From Gracilimonas sp965227785 (GTDB lineage Bacteria > Bacteroidota > Rhodothermia > Balneolales > Balneolaceae): a stretch of 64,000 nucleotides of DNA. Location: NCBI RefSeq assembly GCF_965227785.1, contig NZ_OZ245785.1, positions 372,001-436,000 on the forward strand. Reading direction: 5' to 3'. The number at the start of each line of letters is the position of its first letter. Within the stretch, counting starts at the first letter, position 1. The position numbers and the translations under genes are program-made. Positions 25,601 to 33,605 of this stretch are shown piece after piece. The notes under the pieces were generated by a model. That model saw only the letters and a program-made list of their open reading frames with translations. It was not told the origin of the DNA and did not search any database.

Positions 25601-25753
25601 GAAGTTACTCCTCATATAGCATATGCTGAGGAAGCGGACTATTACAACGCGTTGCTTTGGCGGGCTTATGATCCAATAGAATCGCAAGTTTTCAAAGATA
25701 ATGCCCTACAGTTTTGGGAGCCATTTCTGAAAGCCCAAAGAGAGGAGGAGTAG
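22676..25753 (+). CDS. recC: RecBCD enzyme subunit RecC
   Basis: A 1025-residue RecC-type subunit, somewhat shorter than in E. coli (1122). It starts FNTYQSHSLQTLAHHLSG, the family's typical opening, and keeps VYVFGLSHVSKPF and FGFIAMLGMNESVFPRKSIRPEFDL, features of the inactivated helicase core. RecC splits DNA strands and scans for Chi in the RecBCD helicase-nuclease. Assignment also rests on the recB and recD genes directly downstream. Its TAG shares one base with the recB GTG. Confidence 0.93.
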   Translation: MFNTYQSHSLQTLAHHLSGVIQSDVEDPLSKPWIIVQNNEIKEWLSLKIAEGQGIAGNFRYIFPSEFLWMLYRFQKDEIPKVLPADLNSMHWTLFELLSSDQNLLDQIPFYDSGTDTSKKRFQLSGQLADIFDQYQVYRPEMMEGWLNRKLVTKDPNERWQLSIWNELNKRWRSTKNIEHLPSRSQAYLELVQWLDDANHELWSGIPGNVYVFGLSHVSKPFMEIISRIGKKHDVHFFSLAKTADHSNRNLEHLLDDWGRSTKDQLQLLHEILDKNDVQTEKISFETDKSTSFPTFKVHSCHNIRREVQVLKDEILCYLDNNPNCRLSDVLVMIPDVEAYSGMLETVFANDKGEPPLPVSKILGRNYHSAEHSLTELLELLASPFKASAVLQLLNHEPVKAKFSFSETDLELIEEWVRENRIYRGVGDDFNTRYSWKKGVNQLLSGFSMEPETLGVYQEMVPYNRISSSDEAMISARFAHFIHLLRLAAEKVSVQKTSAEWIVFTRWLIDHFIGDVSTQNTQAGALLRLIDKLKEQASFTTFNTEVPFALMKDWLVGQFSSHDSSSGRFGQGVTVSSYIPYRSVPFGFIAMLGMNESVFPRKSIRPEFDLIYANPRPGDRILKEDDTYLFLETIQATGEHLHISYRGQDQHSDSTRLPSILVQQLLDAFFESQNDGIIRHSLHPFNKQYFGGDRPNSYSDLNRQLSERMREGKQEEQPFFIDQKFSPVEENPQEQIHLSNLISFFINPSKYLLQNQLGVSYYDEFKEIADREPFKLNSLERHKLDYLLFEMLQKNETADLVKKYASAAAIIPEALEGEKVFNREKESVKGLLEYLKSYTKADEHTEEISIEIAGIQLYGPIQGLYDDLLISYRVGRRRADHEVEHWLKHLLLLQSGYNLNRSLYISKDGTDIEILEIRSSDIIKNPISDYVELFSANNPILHQAAFFPQSSKAYAEAILDGKEQEEAVKKARAKWEVTPHIAYAEEADYYNALLWRAYDPIESQVFKDNALQFWEPFLKAQREEE

Positions 25754-28700
25754 TGAGCAAGCCTTTACCGATATTTGAAGCTCCCTTAAATGGGGTAAGT
25801 CTGGTTGAAGCCAGTGCTGGAACGGGTAAGACCTATAATATTACCTCGTTATATGTACGGGCTGTGTTGGAGAAAGGACTGGAGCCTTCTCAAATCCTGG
25901 TAATGACTTTTACAGAGGCTGCTACCGCAGAATTAAAGTTTAGGCTGAGAAGCAGGCTTAAAGAATCGCTAAAGGCAATTAAAGAAGGTGAAGCCGGTAA
26001 AGACGACTTTTTACAACAGCTAATTAGTCAGCAATATGAGGATGCGGAGAATAAACTAAAATCAGCCATAGACCGGTTTGATGAGGCAGCAGTTTTCACA
26101 ATTCATGGCTTTTGTAGCCGCTTACTAACGGAATACAGCCTTCAGTTTGGAGTATCACCCAACTTTGAGCTACTTACCGATGAATCACAAGTGTTGCAGG
26201 ACTGTGTGGACAATTACTGGAGGTCTTTTATTCGTGGAGCGGAAACGGGTACCGAACAATGGATACTGTTGGATTACCTGACTGACAATGGTTTTGGTCC
26301 TGATGAACTGAAGTCGGTGGTGGTTGAAATTTTGAACCAACCAAACTCAGAGGTTATACCGACCAATTATAACTTAGAAAGATTATATATTTTAGTTGAC
26401 CGGCTCCGAGCTAAATTCAAAGAGGTAAAAGCATTATGGGAGCATGAAGGTGAAGCTCTTGAGGACATTTACAGGGGGGATAACTTAAACCGCAATATTT
26501 ATCGGAAAAGTTCGGAAGAAAGTGATTGGCTTATTCTCAGGGAATGGCTTAATAATGAGGGTGCAAAGATTTGGTATTCGGACAGAATTGAAAAGTTTGG
26601 GACCAAGATTAGTCGTTCAGGGATAAAGTCTGCCCCAGACATTCCGGAGTTGGATATATCTAAAGCCATAGACGAGTATATGGAGGTAGCGGATCGGTTG
26701 AAGATGCTGAAGGTTGCATTTATACAGGAAGCTATTGACCAAATAAAAGAAAATTTTGAACAGCAAAAGGAGAAGGGTAACCTACTTACCTACAGAGATT
26801 TACTTCAATTAGTTGAAAAAGGACTAAGAATTGATTCATCGGATAAATTAGCAGAACGCTTAAGTATAAAATATCCATTGGCACTGGTGGATGAATTTCA
26901 GGATACGGATCCTATACAGTACAGCATTTTTAAGCAAATTTACTACAAAAGGCGTGATGCCGCACTGTTTATGATCGGTGATCCCAAGCAGGCAATCTAT
27001 GGATTCCGGGGTGCTGATATATTTACCTATCTGGAGGCCAAGAAAGATTCTGATGACTCACAATCCTACACTTTGAGTGAAAGTCACCGCTCAAATAGTA
27101 GAATGATCGAAGGGGTCAACGAGCTATTCGGGCAATCAGATGCTCCTTTTCTGATAGATGGGTTATCTTTTAAACCAGCACAATTTCCTTCTCAAAAAGA
27201 AGACGCTCCTTATGTGAAAAGAAAATCCGGAGAAATAGTAAATCCACTCCAGGTGGTAAAAATGAATGAGGAAGAGTACTCCTCCAAAGGAGCGCTTGAG
27301 GATGATATTTATACAGTTGTATGCAATGAAGTGACGGAGTTGTTATCCGGAGAATACACCCTGAATGGTCGTGAAGTAGAAGAGAAAGACATAGCCATAT
27401 TGATCAGGAAGGGGTTCCAGGGTGAGAAAATTCAGCATATGCTGAGGGATAAAGGTCTGAAAAGTGTGTTAAAATCCCGAACCAGTGTATTTCAAACCAG
27501 GGAGGCTGAGGAATTACTGCTTGTGCTCAAATCCATCCAAAAAATCAGCAATGAACCAGGGATTCGGGCTGCATTATCGACCGAGTTGTTGGGTTATACG
27601 GCCGGTGATATTTACCCTTTGCTCCATAATGAGCACAAATGGGCAGATGTTATTCAACAATTTGTTCAACTAAAAGAAGTTTGGGATAGCCACGGCATTG
27701 AGGTGGCATTAGAGAGCTTACTACAGAAGTTTAAGGTATTGGAGCGACTGTCCGTATTCAAGGATGCAGAGAGGAGAATTACAAATCTCATGCATCTGTC
27801 GGAGTTGTTAGGTAAAGCTCAAAGAGAACATCGGGTTCAGGGAAAAACACTTTTGAAATGGTTTCATCAAAAGCAGCTGGAAAGCAGCACCGATTCTGAC
27901 GATGAACAATTACGGCTGGAAAGCGATGAAGATCTGATCCAGATTTCAACCATACATTCCTCTAAAGGACTTCAGTACCCTATTGTTATTTGTCCTTTTT
28001 TGTGGGATTCCGGGGCAGATGTAAAATCTACGGATATATTGAATTTTCATCAGGATGGAGTCAGTTACATTGATATCAGTCAGGGGATTTCTCATTCGGA
28101 GCGAGAACGGTTTGAAGTGCTTACGGTTGAGCAGCAAATGGCCGAGGAGGTCAGGCTCACCTATGTGGCCTTAACAAGGTCGATAGCTTCAAGTTTCCTG
28201 TTTATTCCGAATTTCAAGAAAATTGATCAATCCCCATTATCATCCATACTGCTTGGTAAAAATGAAAAAGGGTCGCGCAATTTTGATTCCTTAATATCCA
28301 TTCTTAATCAGTGCGATCACATAGAAGTACGAAATCCAGCGGATGGAAAACCGGCCGACCGAAATCAGAAATCTGAGGGTGCTTCAACTCTTAAGTCTGC
28401 TCAATTCCGAAGAAAAGATATATATCAATACCCGAGAATGTTGAGCTATTCATCCCTGACGGAGGGGAAAAGTCATACTGACTCCGCTCATGATTACGAT
28501 GAGTTATTCTATCAATTTGAAAACAAAGCTCCGCTTACCTACGACAAGTTTGGTTTCCCGAGAGGGGCTAATGCCGGTACTTTCTTACACAAAATTTTCG
28601 AAGATATTTCATTCAATTCTCCTAAGAATCTTGAAGAGGTAATCACTGATAATCTAAATTATTATGGGTTTGCAGAGATATGGAAGAGCCCCGTCCAGCG

Positions 28701-29244
28701 ATGGGTGGAAGATGTTCTGACTATGGAGCTGGGTAATCCAGCGGTCAGTCTTTCAACCCTCGAGGATACCGAAGTGTTAAAAGAAATGGAGTTCTATTTT
28801 CCGGTTCATAACCTGCAGGTAAGAGAAATTTGGGAGATGATCAGGGGAGAAAAACCGAACAAATCAGATATCGATAAGGCTTCGGGATTTATAAAGGGAT
28901 TCATTGATCTTATTTTCAGAACGGGAGATCGGTATTACATACTAGATTATAAATCGAATCATTTAGGTGATACTCCGGCCGACTATTCAACTGAAAATCT
29001 TTCTCGGGCAATCAAAGATTCGGGCTACGATTTACAGTATCATATATATTCGCTGGCACTTCATCGTTTTCTTTCCAACAGGGTGAATGGGTATAATTAT
29101 GAAGAACATTTTGGTGGTGTTCTCTACCTCTTTTTGCGCGGTGTGGATAAGGACAAGCCCGGAAGCGGGGTATTCTTCGATAAACCGGATTCTGAGTTGA
29201 TCAAACAATTAGATCACTATTTTGAAAAGGGAGGGAATAAATAA
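25753..29244 (+). CDS. recB: RecBCD enzyme subunit RecB (helicase-nuclease)
   Basis: I start at GTG 25753, whose G is the last base of the recC stop and which has AGAGGAGG just upstream. The in-frame ATG at 25714 lies within recC. The 1163-residue product is a UvrD-like 3'-5' helicase plus RecB nuclease. Motifs: Walker A ASAGTGKT (20-27), VMTFTEAATAELKFRL, HGFCSRLL, Walker B LVDEFQDTDPIQY, IGDPKQAIYGFRGADI, STIHSSKGLQYP and TYVALTRS. The C-terminal nuclease has GTFLHKIFE and the catalytic D-x-K of YYILDYKSN. It loads on double-strand ends and degrades DNA until Chi. Its TAA overlaps the recD ATG by one base. Confidence 0.96.
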   Translation: MSKPLPIFEAPLNGVSLVEASAGTGKTYNITSLYVRAVLEKGLEPSQILVMTFTEAATAELKFRLRSRLKESLKAIKEGEAGKDDFLQQLISQQYEDAENKLKSAIDRFDEAAVFTIHGFCSRLLTEYSLQFGVSPNFELLTDESQVLQDCVDNYWRSFIRGAETGTEQWILLDYLTDNGFGPDELKSVVVEILNQPNSEVIPTNYNLERLYILVDRLRAKFKEVKALWEHEGEALEDIYRGDNLNRNIYRKSSEESDWLILREWLNNEGAKIWYSDRIEKFGTKISRSGIKSAPDIPELDISKAIDEYMEVADRLKMLKVAFIQEAIDQIKENFEQQKEKGNLLTYRDLLQLVEKGLRIDSSDKLAERLSIKYPLALVDEFQDTDPIQYSIFKQIYYKRRDAALFMIGDPKQAIYGFRGADIFTYLEAKKDSDDSQSYTLSESHRSNSRMIEGVNELFGQSDAPFLIDGLSFKPAQFPSQKEDAPYVKRKSGEIVNPLQVVKMNEEEYSSKGALEDDIYTVVCNEVTELLSGEYTLNGREVEEKDIAILIRKGFQGEKIQHMLRDKGLKSVLKSRTSVFQTREAEELLLVLKSIQKISNEPGIRAALSTELLGYTAGDIYPLLHNEHKWADVIQQFVQLKEVWDSHGIEVALESLLQKFKVLERLSVFKDAERRITNLMHLSELLGKAQREHRVQGKTLLKWFHQKQLESSTDSDDEQLRLESDEDLIQISTIHSSKGLQYPIVICPFLWDSGADVKSTDILNFHQDGVSYIDISQGISHSERERFEVLTVEQQMAEEVRLTYVALTRSIASSFLFIPNFKKIDQSPLSSILLGKNEKGSRNFDSLISILNQCDHIEVRNPADGKPADRNQKSEGASTLKSAQFRRKDIYQYPRMLSYSSLTEGKSHTDSAHDYDELFYQFENKAPLTYDKFGFPRGANAGTFLHKIFEDISFNSPKNLEEVITDNLNYYGFAEIWKSPVQRWVEDVLTMELGNPAVSLSTLEDTEVLKEMEFYFPVHNLQVREIWEMIRGEKPNKSDIDKASGFIKGFIDLIFRTGDRYYILDYKSNHLGDTPADYSTENLSRAIKDSGYDLQYHIYSLALHRFLSNRVNGYNYEEHFGGVLYLFLRGVDKDKPGSGVFFDKPDSELIKQLDHYFEKGGNK

Positions 29245-31043
29245 TGAAAGTTCTTCCTTACCTGCAAAAGCTGTTATCCGAAGATGTGATATCCATACTT
29301 GAATTGGAATTTGTGCGCTTTCTGACACAAATAGAGCCGGAAGTAAAACAAGAAGTATTATTAGCTGCTGCTGCTTGCATTTTTGCCCAGCAAAAAGGTC
29401 ACGTTTGTCTGGACTTTAGTGACTGGAAGGACGAGTATTTATTCGAGGACTCTAAATCGGAGCTCAAGTTAACCGATGATTTGAAAAAGAATTGGTTCGA
29501 GGCTTTGGAAAAAAGCAGCCTCGTGAGTTCTGGAAATGAACTGCAACCGCTTGTTTTGGAAGGATCACGTTTGTACCTGCATCGCTATTGGAAATATGAG
29601 GAGGAACTGTGTGCCTGGCTGAAGCAGAAAGCTTCTGCTCGGCTTGAATTAAAGCAGGAGCATAAAAAGGCGGTACAATCTGTTCTTCCACCTGCTAAAG
29701 ACTTATTTGAGATAAATTGGCAGCATGTAGCTGTGCAACTCAGCTTTTTGAAAGACCTGTTAGTGATTTCCGGTGGACCCGGAACAGGTAAAACCTTTAC
29801 AGTTCTGAATATTATAGCAGCACAGGCTCTGTCACATTCACAACAAGAATTTCGAATAGCGCTGGCAGCACCTACGGGAAAGGCGTCACGGCGACTTTCT
29901 GAATCTATTGAAAGTGGGAAAAATAATTTGAGCCCGGAAGTTTTATCAGAAATAGAAATACCGGATTCAGCCCAGACTGTGCATAAACTTCTTGGGTCTG
30001 ATTTCAGGGGTAGCACATTCAAGTTCAATGAAGAAAATCATCTTCCTTACGAACTTATAGTGATAGATGAGGCTTCTATGCTGGATATTAACATGTGGGT
30101 AAGGTTGATCAGAGCTATCGGGCCAAACACTAAATTGATTGTACTGGGCGACAAAGATCAGTTAGCCTCTGTGGAAGCCGGCTCCATTCTTGGTGACATT
30201 TGCGGGGGCGATAACACCTTTTCTGAAGCAGTGGCAAGCTCTATAAGAGACCTTCAGGGGATTGATATTCCTGTTGGAGAGTCTGCGTCCCCAATTAACG
30301 ACTGCATTTTATTCCTGACAAAAAGCTATCGCTTTGGAAAGAACAGCGGCATTCAAAAATTTGCTGAAGCCGTCAATGCATTAGATGCAGATAAAGCAAT
30401 TGCCATTCTTAAAAATGATCAACTGGAAGGGTTGTCCTGGGTTGAACCGGACAGCGAGGCTTTAGAACAAGTTTTTAAAACTTATGTACAGGATCATTAT
30501 GAGGACTATAGTCGTCTCAAGGAAGATCAGAGACTAAAAGCTTCACATAAGAAAAAGATTCTCTGCGCCCTCAGGAAAGGACCATTCGGTGTTGAATACA
30601 TGAATGAACGTGCTGAACGATTAATACGGAGATATGAAAAGAGGATAGACAACCGTGAATGGTATGATGGCCGCATTATTATGGCTACCCGGAATGACTC
30701 TTTGTTAAAAATCAGGAATGGGGAAATAGGTATGTATCAGGATAAAGAGGGGATCATTGAGTTTGAAGGAGATCACCCTGTCAGGGTCTCAGCTACCCGT
30801 TTAAAAGAATATGAACCTGCATTTGCGATTACTATTCATAAAAGCCAGGGCTCTGAATTTGATGAAGTAGCCATCTTATTGCCAAATCAAGTAAATACAG
30901 TTCTTTCGAAAGAGATTCTTTATACTGCTGTAACAAGAGCAAGGCTGAGCACTCTTATCATTGTTAATGAAGAAATTTTGAGAAGAATAATTGAACGTAG
31001 TGTTTCAAGAAAAAGTGGTGTAGAACAAAAAATCTGGGGATAG
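29244..31043 (+). CDS. recD: RecBCD enzyme subunit RecD (5'-3' helicase)
   Basis: A 599-residue SF1B helicase of the RecD family. Walker A is SGGPGTGKTFT (about 178-188). It is followed by APTGKASRRL, the Walker B/DEAD-like DEASML, GDKDQLASVEAG, and motifs V/VI ITIHKSQGSEFDEV and YTAVTRA. It is close to E. coli RecD in size (608). It provides the fast 5'-3' motor of RecBCD. It is the last gene of the recCBD run, and a hairpin terminator follows about 110 bp on. Confidence 0.96.
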   Translation: MKVLPYLQKLLSEDVISILELEFVRFLTQIEPEVKQEVLLAAAACIFAQQKGHVCLDFSDWKDEYLFEDSKSELKLTDDLKKNWFEALEKSSLVSSGNELQPLVLEGSRLYLHRYWKYEEELCAWLKQKASARLELKQEHKKAVQSVLPPAKDLFEINWQHVAVQLSFLKDLLVISGGPGTGKTFTVLNIIAAQALSHSQQEFRIALAAPTGKASRRLSESIESGKNNLSPEVLSEIEIPDSAQTVHKLLGSDFRGSTFKFNEENHLPYELIVIDEASMLDINMWVRLIRAIGPNTKLIVLGDKDQLASVEAGSILGDICGGDNTFSEAVASSIRDLQGIDIPVGESASPINDCILFLTKSYRFGKNSGIQKFAEAVNALDADKAIAILKNDQLEGLSWVEPDSEALEQVFKTYVQDHYEDYSRLKEDQRLKASHKKKILCALRKGPFGVEYMNERAERLIRRYEKRIDNREWYDGRIIMATRNDSLLKIRNGEIGMYQDKEGIIEFEGDHPVRVSATRLKEYEPAFAITIHKSQGSEFDEVAILLPNQVNTVLSKEILYTAVTRARLSTLIIVNEEILRRIIERSVSRKSGVEQKIWG

Positions 31044-31151
31044 CAAAAGACTAACTTCATTAAATCCCGGAACAAACCTATTCAAAAAAAGCTACAATGC
31101 AATTAAGCATAGTAGCCTTCTATATTTTGTACCCCAAAAAGCCAACGTATC

Positions 31152-31193
31152 AGGGGGGAGCGGTTGATAGCCGTTTCCCCTTATTTCTTTTTC
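31152..31193 (+). terminator. Probable terminator of recCBD
   Basis: AGGGGGGAGCGG pairs with CCGTTTCCCCTT over about 12 bp with several G-U pairs (31152-31163 with 31171-31182), followed by ATTTCTTTTT. The roughly 150 bp from here to the next gene hold nothing I can name except the expected promoter. Confidence 0.65.
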
Positions 31194-31342
31194 TAAATAT
31201 GCGAATAGATTTATTTAAATGCCCTTAGAGATTCCTAATTCGTATTAGAGAATTTTTAACATTTTTATAAGCCATTCTAAAGGGGATATGGCTCATTAAC
31301 AGTTGGAACAAATCTAATTGCTACTTGTTTAAGGTTGTGAAC

Positions 31343-32665
31343 ATGAATCAAAGAATAATCGAAATGTTTACAACGAAACCGATAAAACTATCAATTGTAT
31401 TTTTAATAACAGCATTAGTGGCGATGGGTTGTTCTACCAACTCTTCAAACAATGAAAGTGCCACTGTTGAGGGTTCTGTACAGCCCGAATCTTCTAAGCA
31501 AAAAGTTGCAGCTTCTTCTGTAGAGGGAGCAGTTGTTACTGCTGCAAGAGTTACCTCTGGAGGTTCTTTAGAAACCATGGAAGGTACCAAAACAGAAACA
31601 AATGCATCAGGCAATTTTATGCTTGAAGTAGATGTGGAAGCAGCTGAAAACATCGTTATTGTTGCGAAGAATGAGGGCAATGAATGGAGAGGATTTCTTT
31701 CCAGTGAAGTTGAAAACGGAAGTTCAGTTACACTGAAACCTATCAACACAGAATCGTCAGCGGAATCTTCGGTATTTGCTGAAGTTGTTGCATCAGGTAA
31801 TGCTGATATCGTTCAGAAATCCGATATCGAAGCTGTGGTAACCAATAAAACTGCATCAGAGATCGAATCCGGACTTACTTCTTCTGCTCAAATTGCAACC
31901 TCTCTTAAAAATTCTGCGGAAGCAAGAGTAGAGTTTTATAGCGAGATGATGCAGGATAATTCCGAAGAAGCCCTTGATGAAACTTATGAACTGTTGGCAG
32001 AAGCTCAGTTTCAGTTAGAATCTGAACTTGCTGCTTCTTCAAGTGCTGAAGCACGATCAGAAGCGTACGATGTATTTATAGAATCTACCGTCAACGCATA
32101 CGTGAATGCCGGTCTGGATGCATCTGCAACTGCAAAAGCTCTCGAAATGTGGAGCCGTGTAACTGTAAATAGTATGACAGCCGTTTCCTCTGAAATCAAA
32201 AATGATGTAAGAGCTCAAACTTCCTTAATCGCAGCAACCGCTGTTGATTTAGCTGTTCAGGCAGAAGCTGAAGCAACAGAAATGTCTGAAAGTTCTAAGC
32301 AGGCAATTATAGATGCAGGTGTAGAACTGCGCTCTGAAATTGAAGCAAGTGCCGGTGTGGCCAGCGAAGTTGAAGCTGCATTTGAAGCTTACCATGATGA
32401 AGTAAGAAACACTATGGAAAGCGATGCGGCATTTGAAGCAACCGTAATTCTGAATATTGACAATGAGATTAACTCAGATAATGGTGCTAAATCAAACTTC
32501 AGTAGTTCTATTTCAGGAATTCTGAAAGCAAGTGCTGTTTTTGATGTATACGAATCATTCTTTACAAGCATTCAGGGAACTGTAGAAAGTAACCTGTCAG
32601 GTAGCAGTGAATCTGAAATTGAAGCTGTTAGCCAAATTATGATTCTCATCAACCTTGCGTCTTAA
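31343..32665 (+). CDS. Ala/Ser/Glu-rich lipoprotein of unknown function
   Basis: I prefer the ATG at 31343, though an in-frame ATG at 31325 is possible. The signal region ends in the lipobox-like ALVAMGC, so the mature protein is a lipoprotein. Residues about 35-140 look like a carboxypeptidase-regulatory or Ig-like fold (GSVQPESSK...VEGAVVTAARV...SGNFMLEVDV). The remaining 300 residues are helical, strongly enriched in A, S and E and nearly free of aromatic and cysteine residues. They read like a long coiled or bundle-forming surface rod. No known family is recognised. A bidirectional terminator follows. Similar lipoproteins may be surface adhesins, but nothing here proves it. Confidence 0.8.
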   Translation: MNQRIIEMFTTKPIKLSIVFLITALVAMGCSTNSSNNESATVEGSVQPESSKQKVAASSVEGAVVTAARVTSGGSLETMEGTKTETNASGNFMLEVDVEAAENIVIVAKNEGNEWRGFLSSEVENGSSVTLKPINTESSAESSVFAEVVASGNADIVQKSDIEAVVTNKTASEIESGLTSSAQIATSLKNSAEARVEFYSEMMQDNSEEALDETYELLAEAQFQLESELAASSSAEARSEAYDVFIESTVNAYVNAGLDASATAKALEMWSRVTVNSMTAVSSEIKNDVRAQTSLIAATAVDLAVQAEAEATEMSESSKQAIIDAGVELRSEIEASAGVASEVEAAFEAYHDEVRNTMESDAAFEATVILNIDNEINSDNGAKSNFSSSISGILKASAVFDVYESFFTSIQGTVESNLSGSSESEIEAVSQIMILINLAS

Positions 32666-32687
32666 GCGCAACAACGATAAGAAATAA

Positions 32688-32728
32688 AAAACCCCGGCAC
32701 ATTAGCTTGTGTCGGGGTTTTCTTTTTT
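32688..32728. terminator. Bidirectional terminator between lipoprotein and FKBP genes
   Basis: AAAACCCCGGCAC pairs with GTGTCGGGGTTTT (32688-32700 with 32709-32721). T-runs on both strands fit termination from either side, serving the convergent genes ending at 32665 and 32744. Confidence 0.88.
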
Positions 32729-32743
32729 GGAATTGCAATCCTG

Positions 32744-33463
32744 CTAATTAGAACTTGCTGCTTGTTTTACTTCCAGCAGTTCTACTTTAAATACAAGGGT
32801 TTCGTTGGGGCCAATAGGGCTGCCTTGTGGCGCTCTGCTTCCATAAGCAAGCTCAGCCGGAATATAGAACTCATAGGTGGCGCCTTCTTTCATCAGTTGA
32901 ACGCCTTCAGTCCAGCCCGGAATTACTCGGTTAAGAGGAAATTCTGCAGGCTGACCTCTGTCGTAGGAACTGTCAAATACTTCTCCATCCAGCAGCTTTC
33001 CTTCGTAATGCACACGAACGGTATTTTCGGCAGAAGGAGAGGCCCCATCACCTTCTTCAATCACTTTATACTGAAGGCCGGATTCGGTTTCCTGTACGCC
33101 TTCCTTATTAATGTTTTCTTCAAGAAAAGCTTGACCGGCTTCCAGGTTTTCCTGGCTTCTCATTTCAGTCAGTTCCTGCAGGTAACTGTTGGTTACCGAC
33201 CGGATTTGTTCCTGGGTAAGCAGTCCGTCTTCTGATGAAAGCCCGGCATTAATTCCGGCATTGTAGTTATTCATTTCCAGTTCTTCGATACCCTCACGGC
33301 TCAAAAACATTCCATTTTGGTAACCAAGTGCATAGCTGACACTGTCAAGTTTGGTGCTTAGGTCAGCATCGTAAGACCCGGATCCCATTTTTTGTTGGTT
33401 GCATGCAGAAATCAGCAACATAGCGCTCAATAGAGAACTGAAGAATAGTTTATTAAATCTCAT
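32744..33463 (-). CDS. FKBP-type peptidyl-prolyl isomerase lipoprotein
   Basis: I start at the ATG at 33463. A further in-frame ATG at 33631 adds 56 residues with no signal-like character, whereas 33463 opens a signal peptide with a lipobox-like LLISAC. The 239-residue product has a Mip-like N-terminal helical domain (LDSVSYALGYQNGMFL...AGINAGLSSEDG). The FKBP domain begins about residue 130 (VRVHYEGKLLDGEVFDSSYDRGQPAEF, VIPGWTEGVQLM, PAELAYGSRAPQG). It folds proteins in the periplasm or outer membrane. It is divergent from the DEAD-box gene (about 140 bp apart). Confidence 0.93.
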   Translation of the reverse strand: MRFNKLFFSSLLSAMLLISACNQQKMGSGSYDADLSTKLDSVSYALGYQNGMFLSREGIEELEMNNYNAGINAGLSSEDGLLTQEQIRSVTNSYLQELTEMRSQENLEAGQAFLEENINKEGVQETESGLQYKVIEEGDGASPSAENTVRVHYEGKLLDGEVFDSSYDRGQPAEFPLNRVIPGWTEGVQLMKEGATYEFYIPAELAYGSRAPQGSPIGPNETLVFKVELLEVKQAASSN

Positions 33464-33605
33464 AGTTAAGTTTTGATGATTAAAATTATAAAGTTCAATT
33501 TCGTTAATCATTATAAAATAGGGCAAATCATAGCAAAGTGGAATAAATAATCCATCATCTGTGTATATTGTGGCATCATAAGAAATTTCATAACAGACGA
33601 GACCA

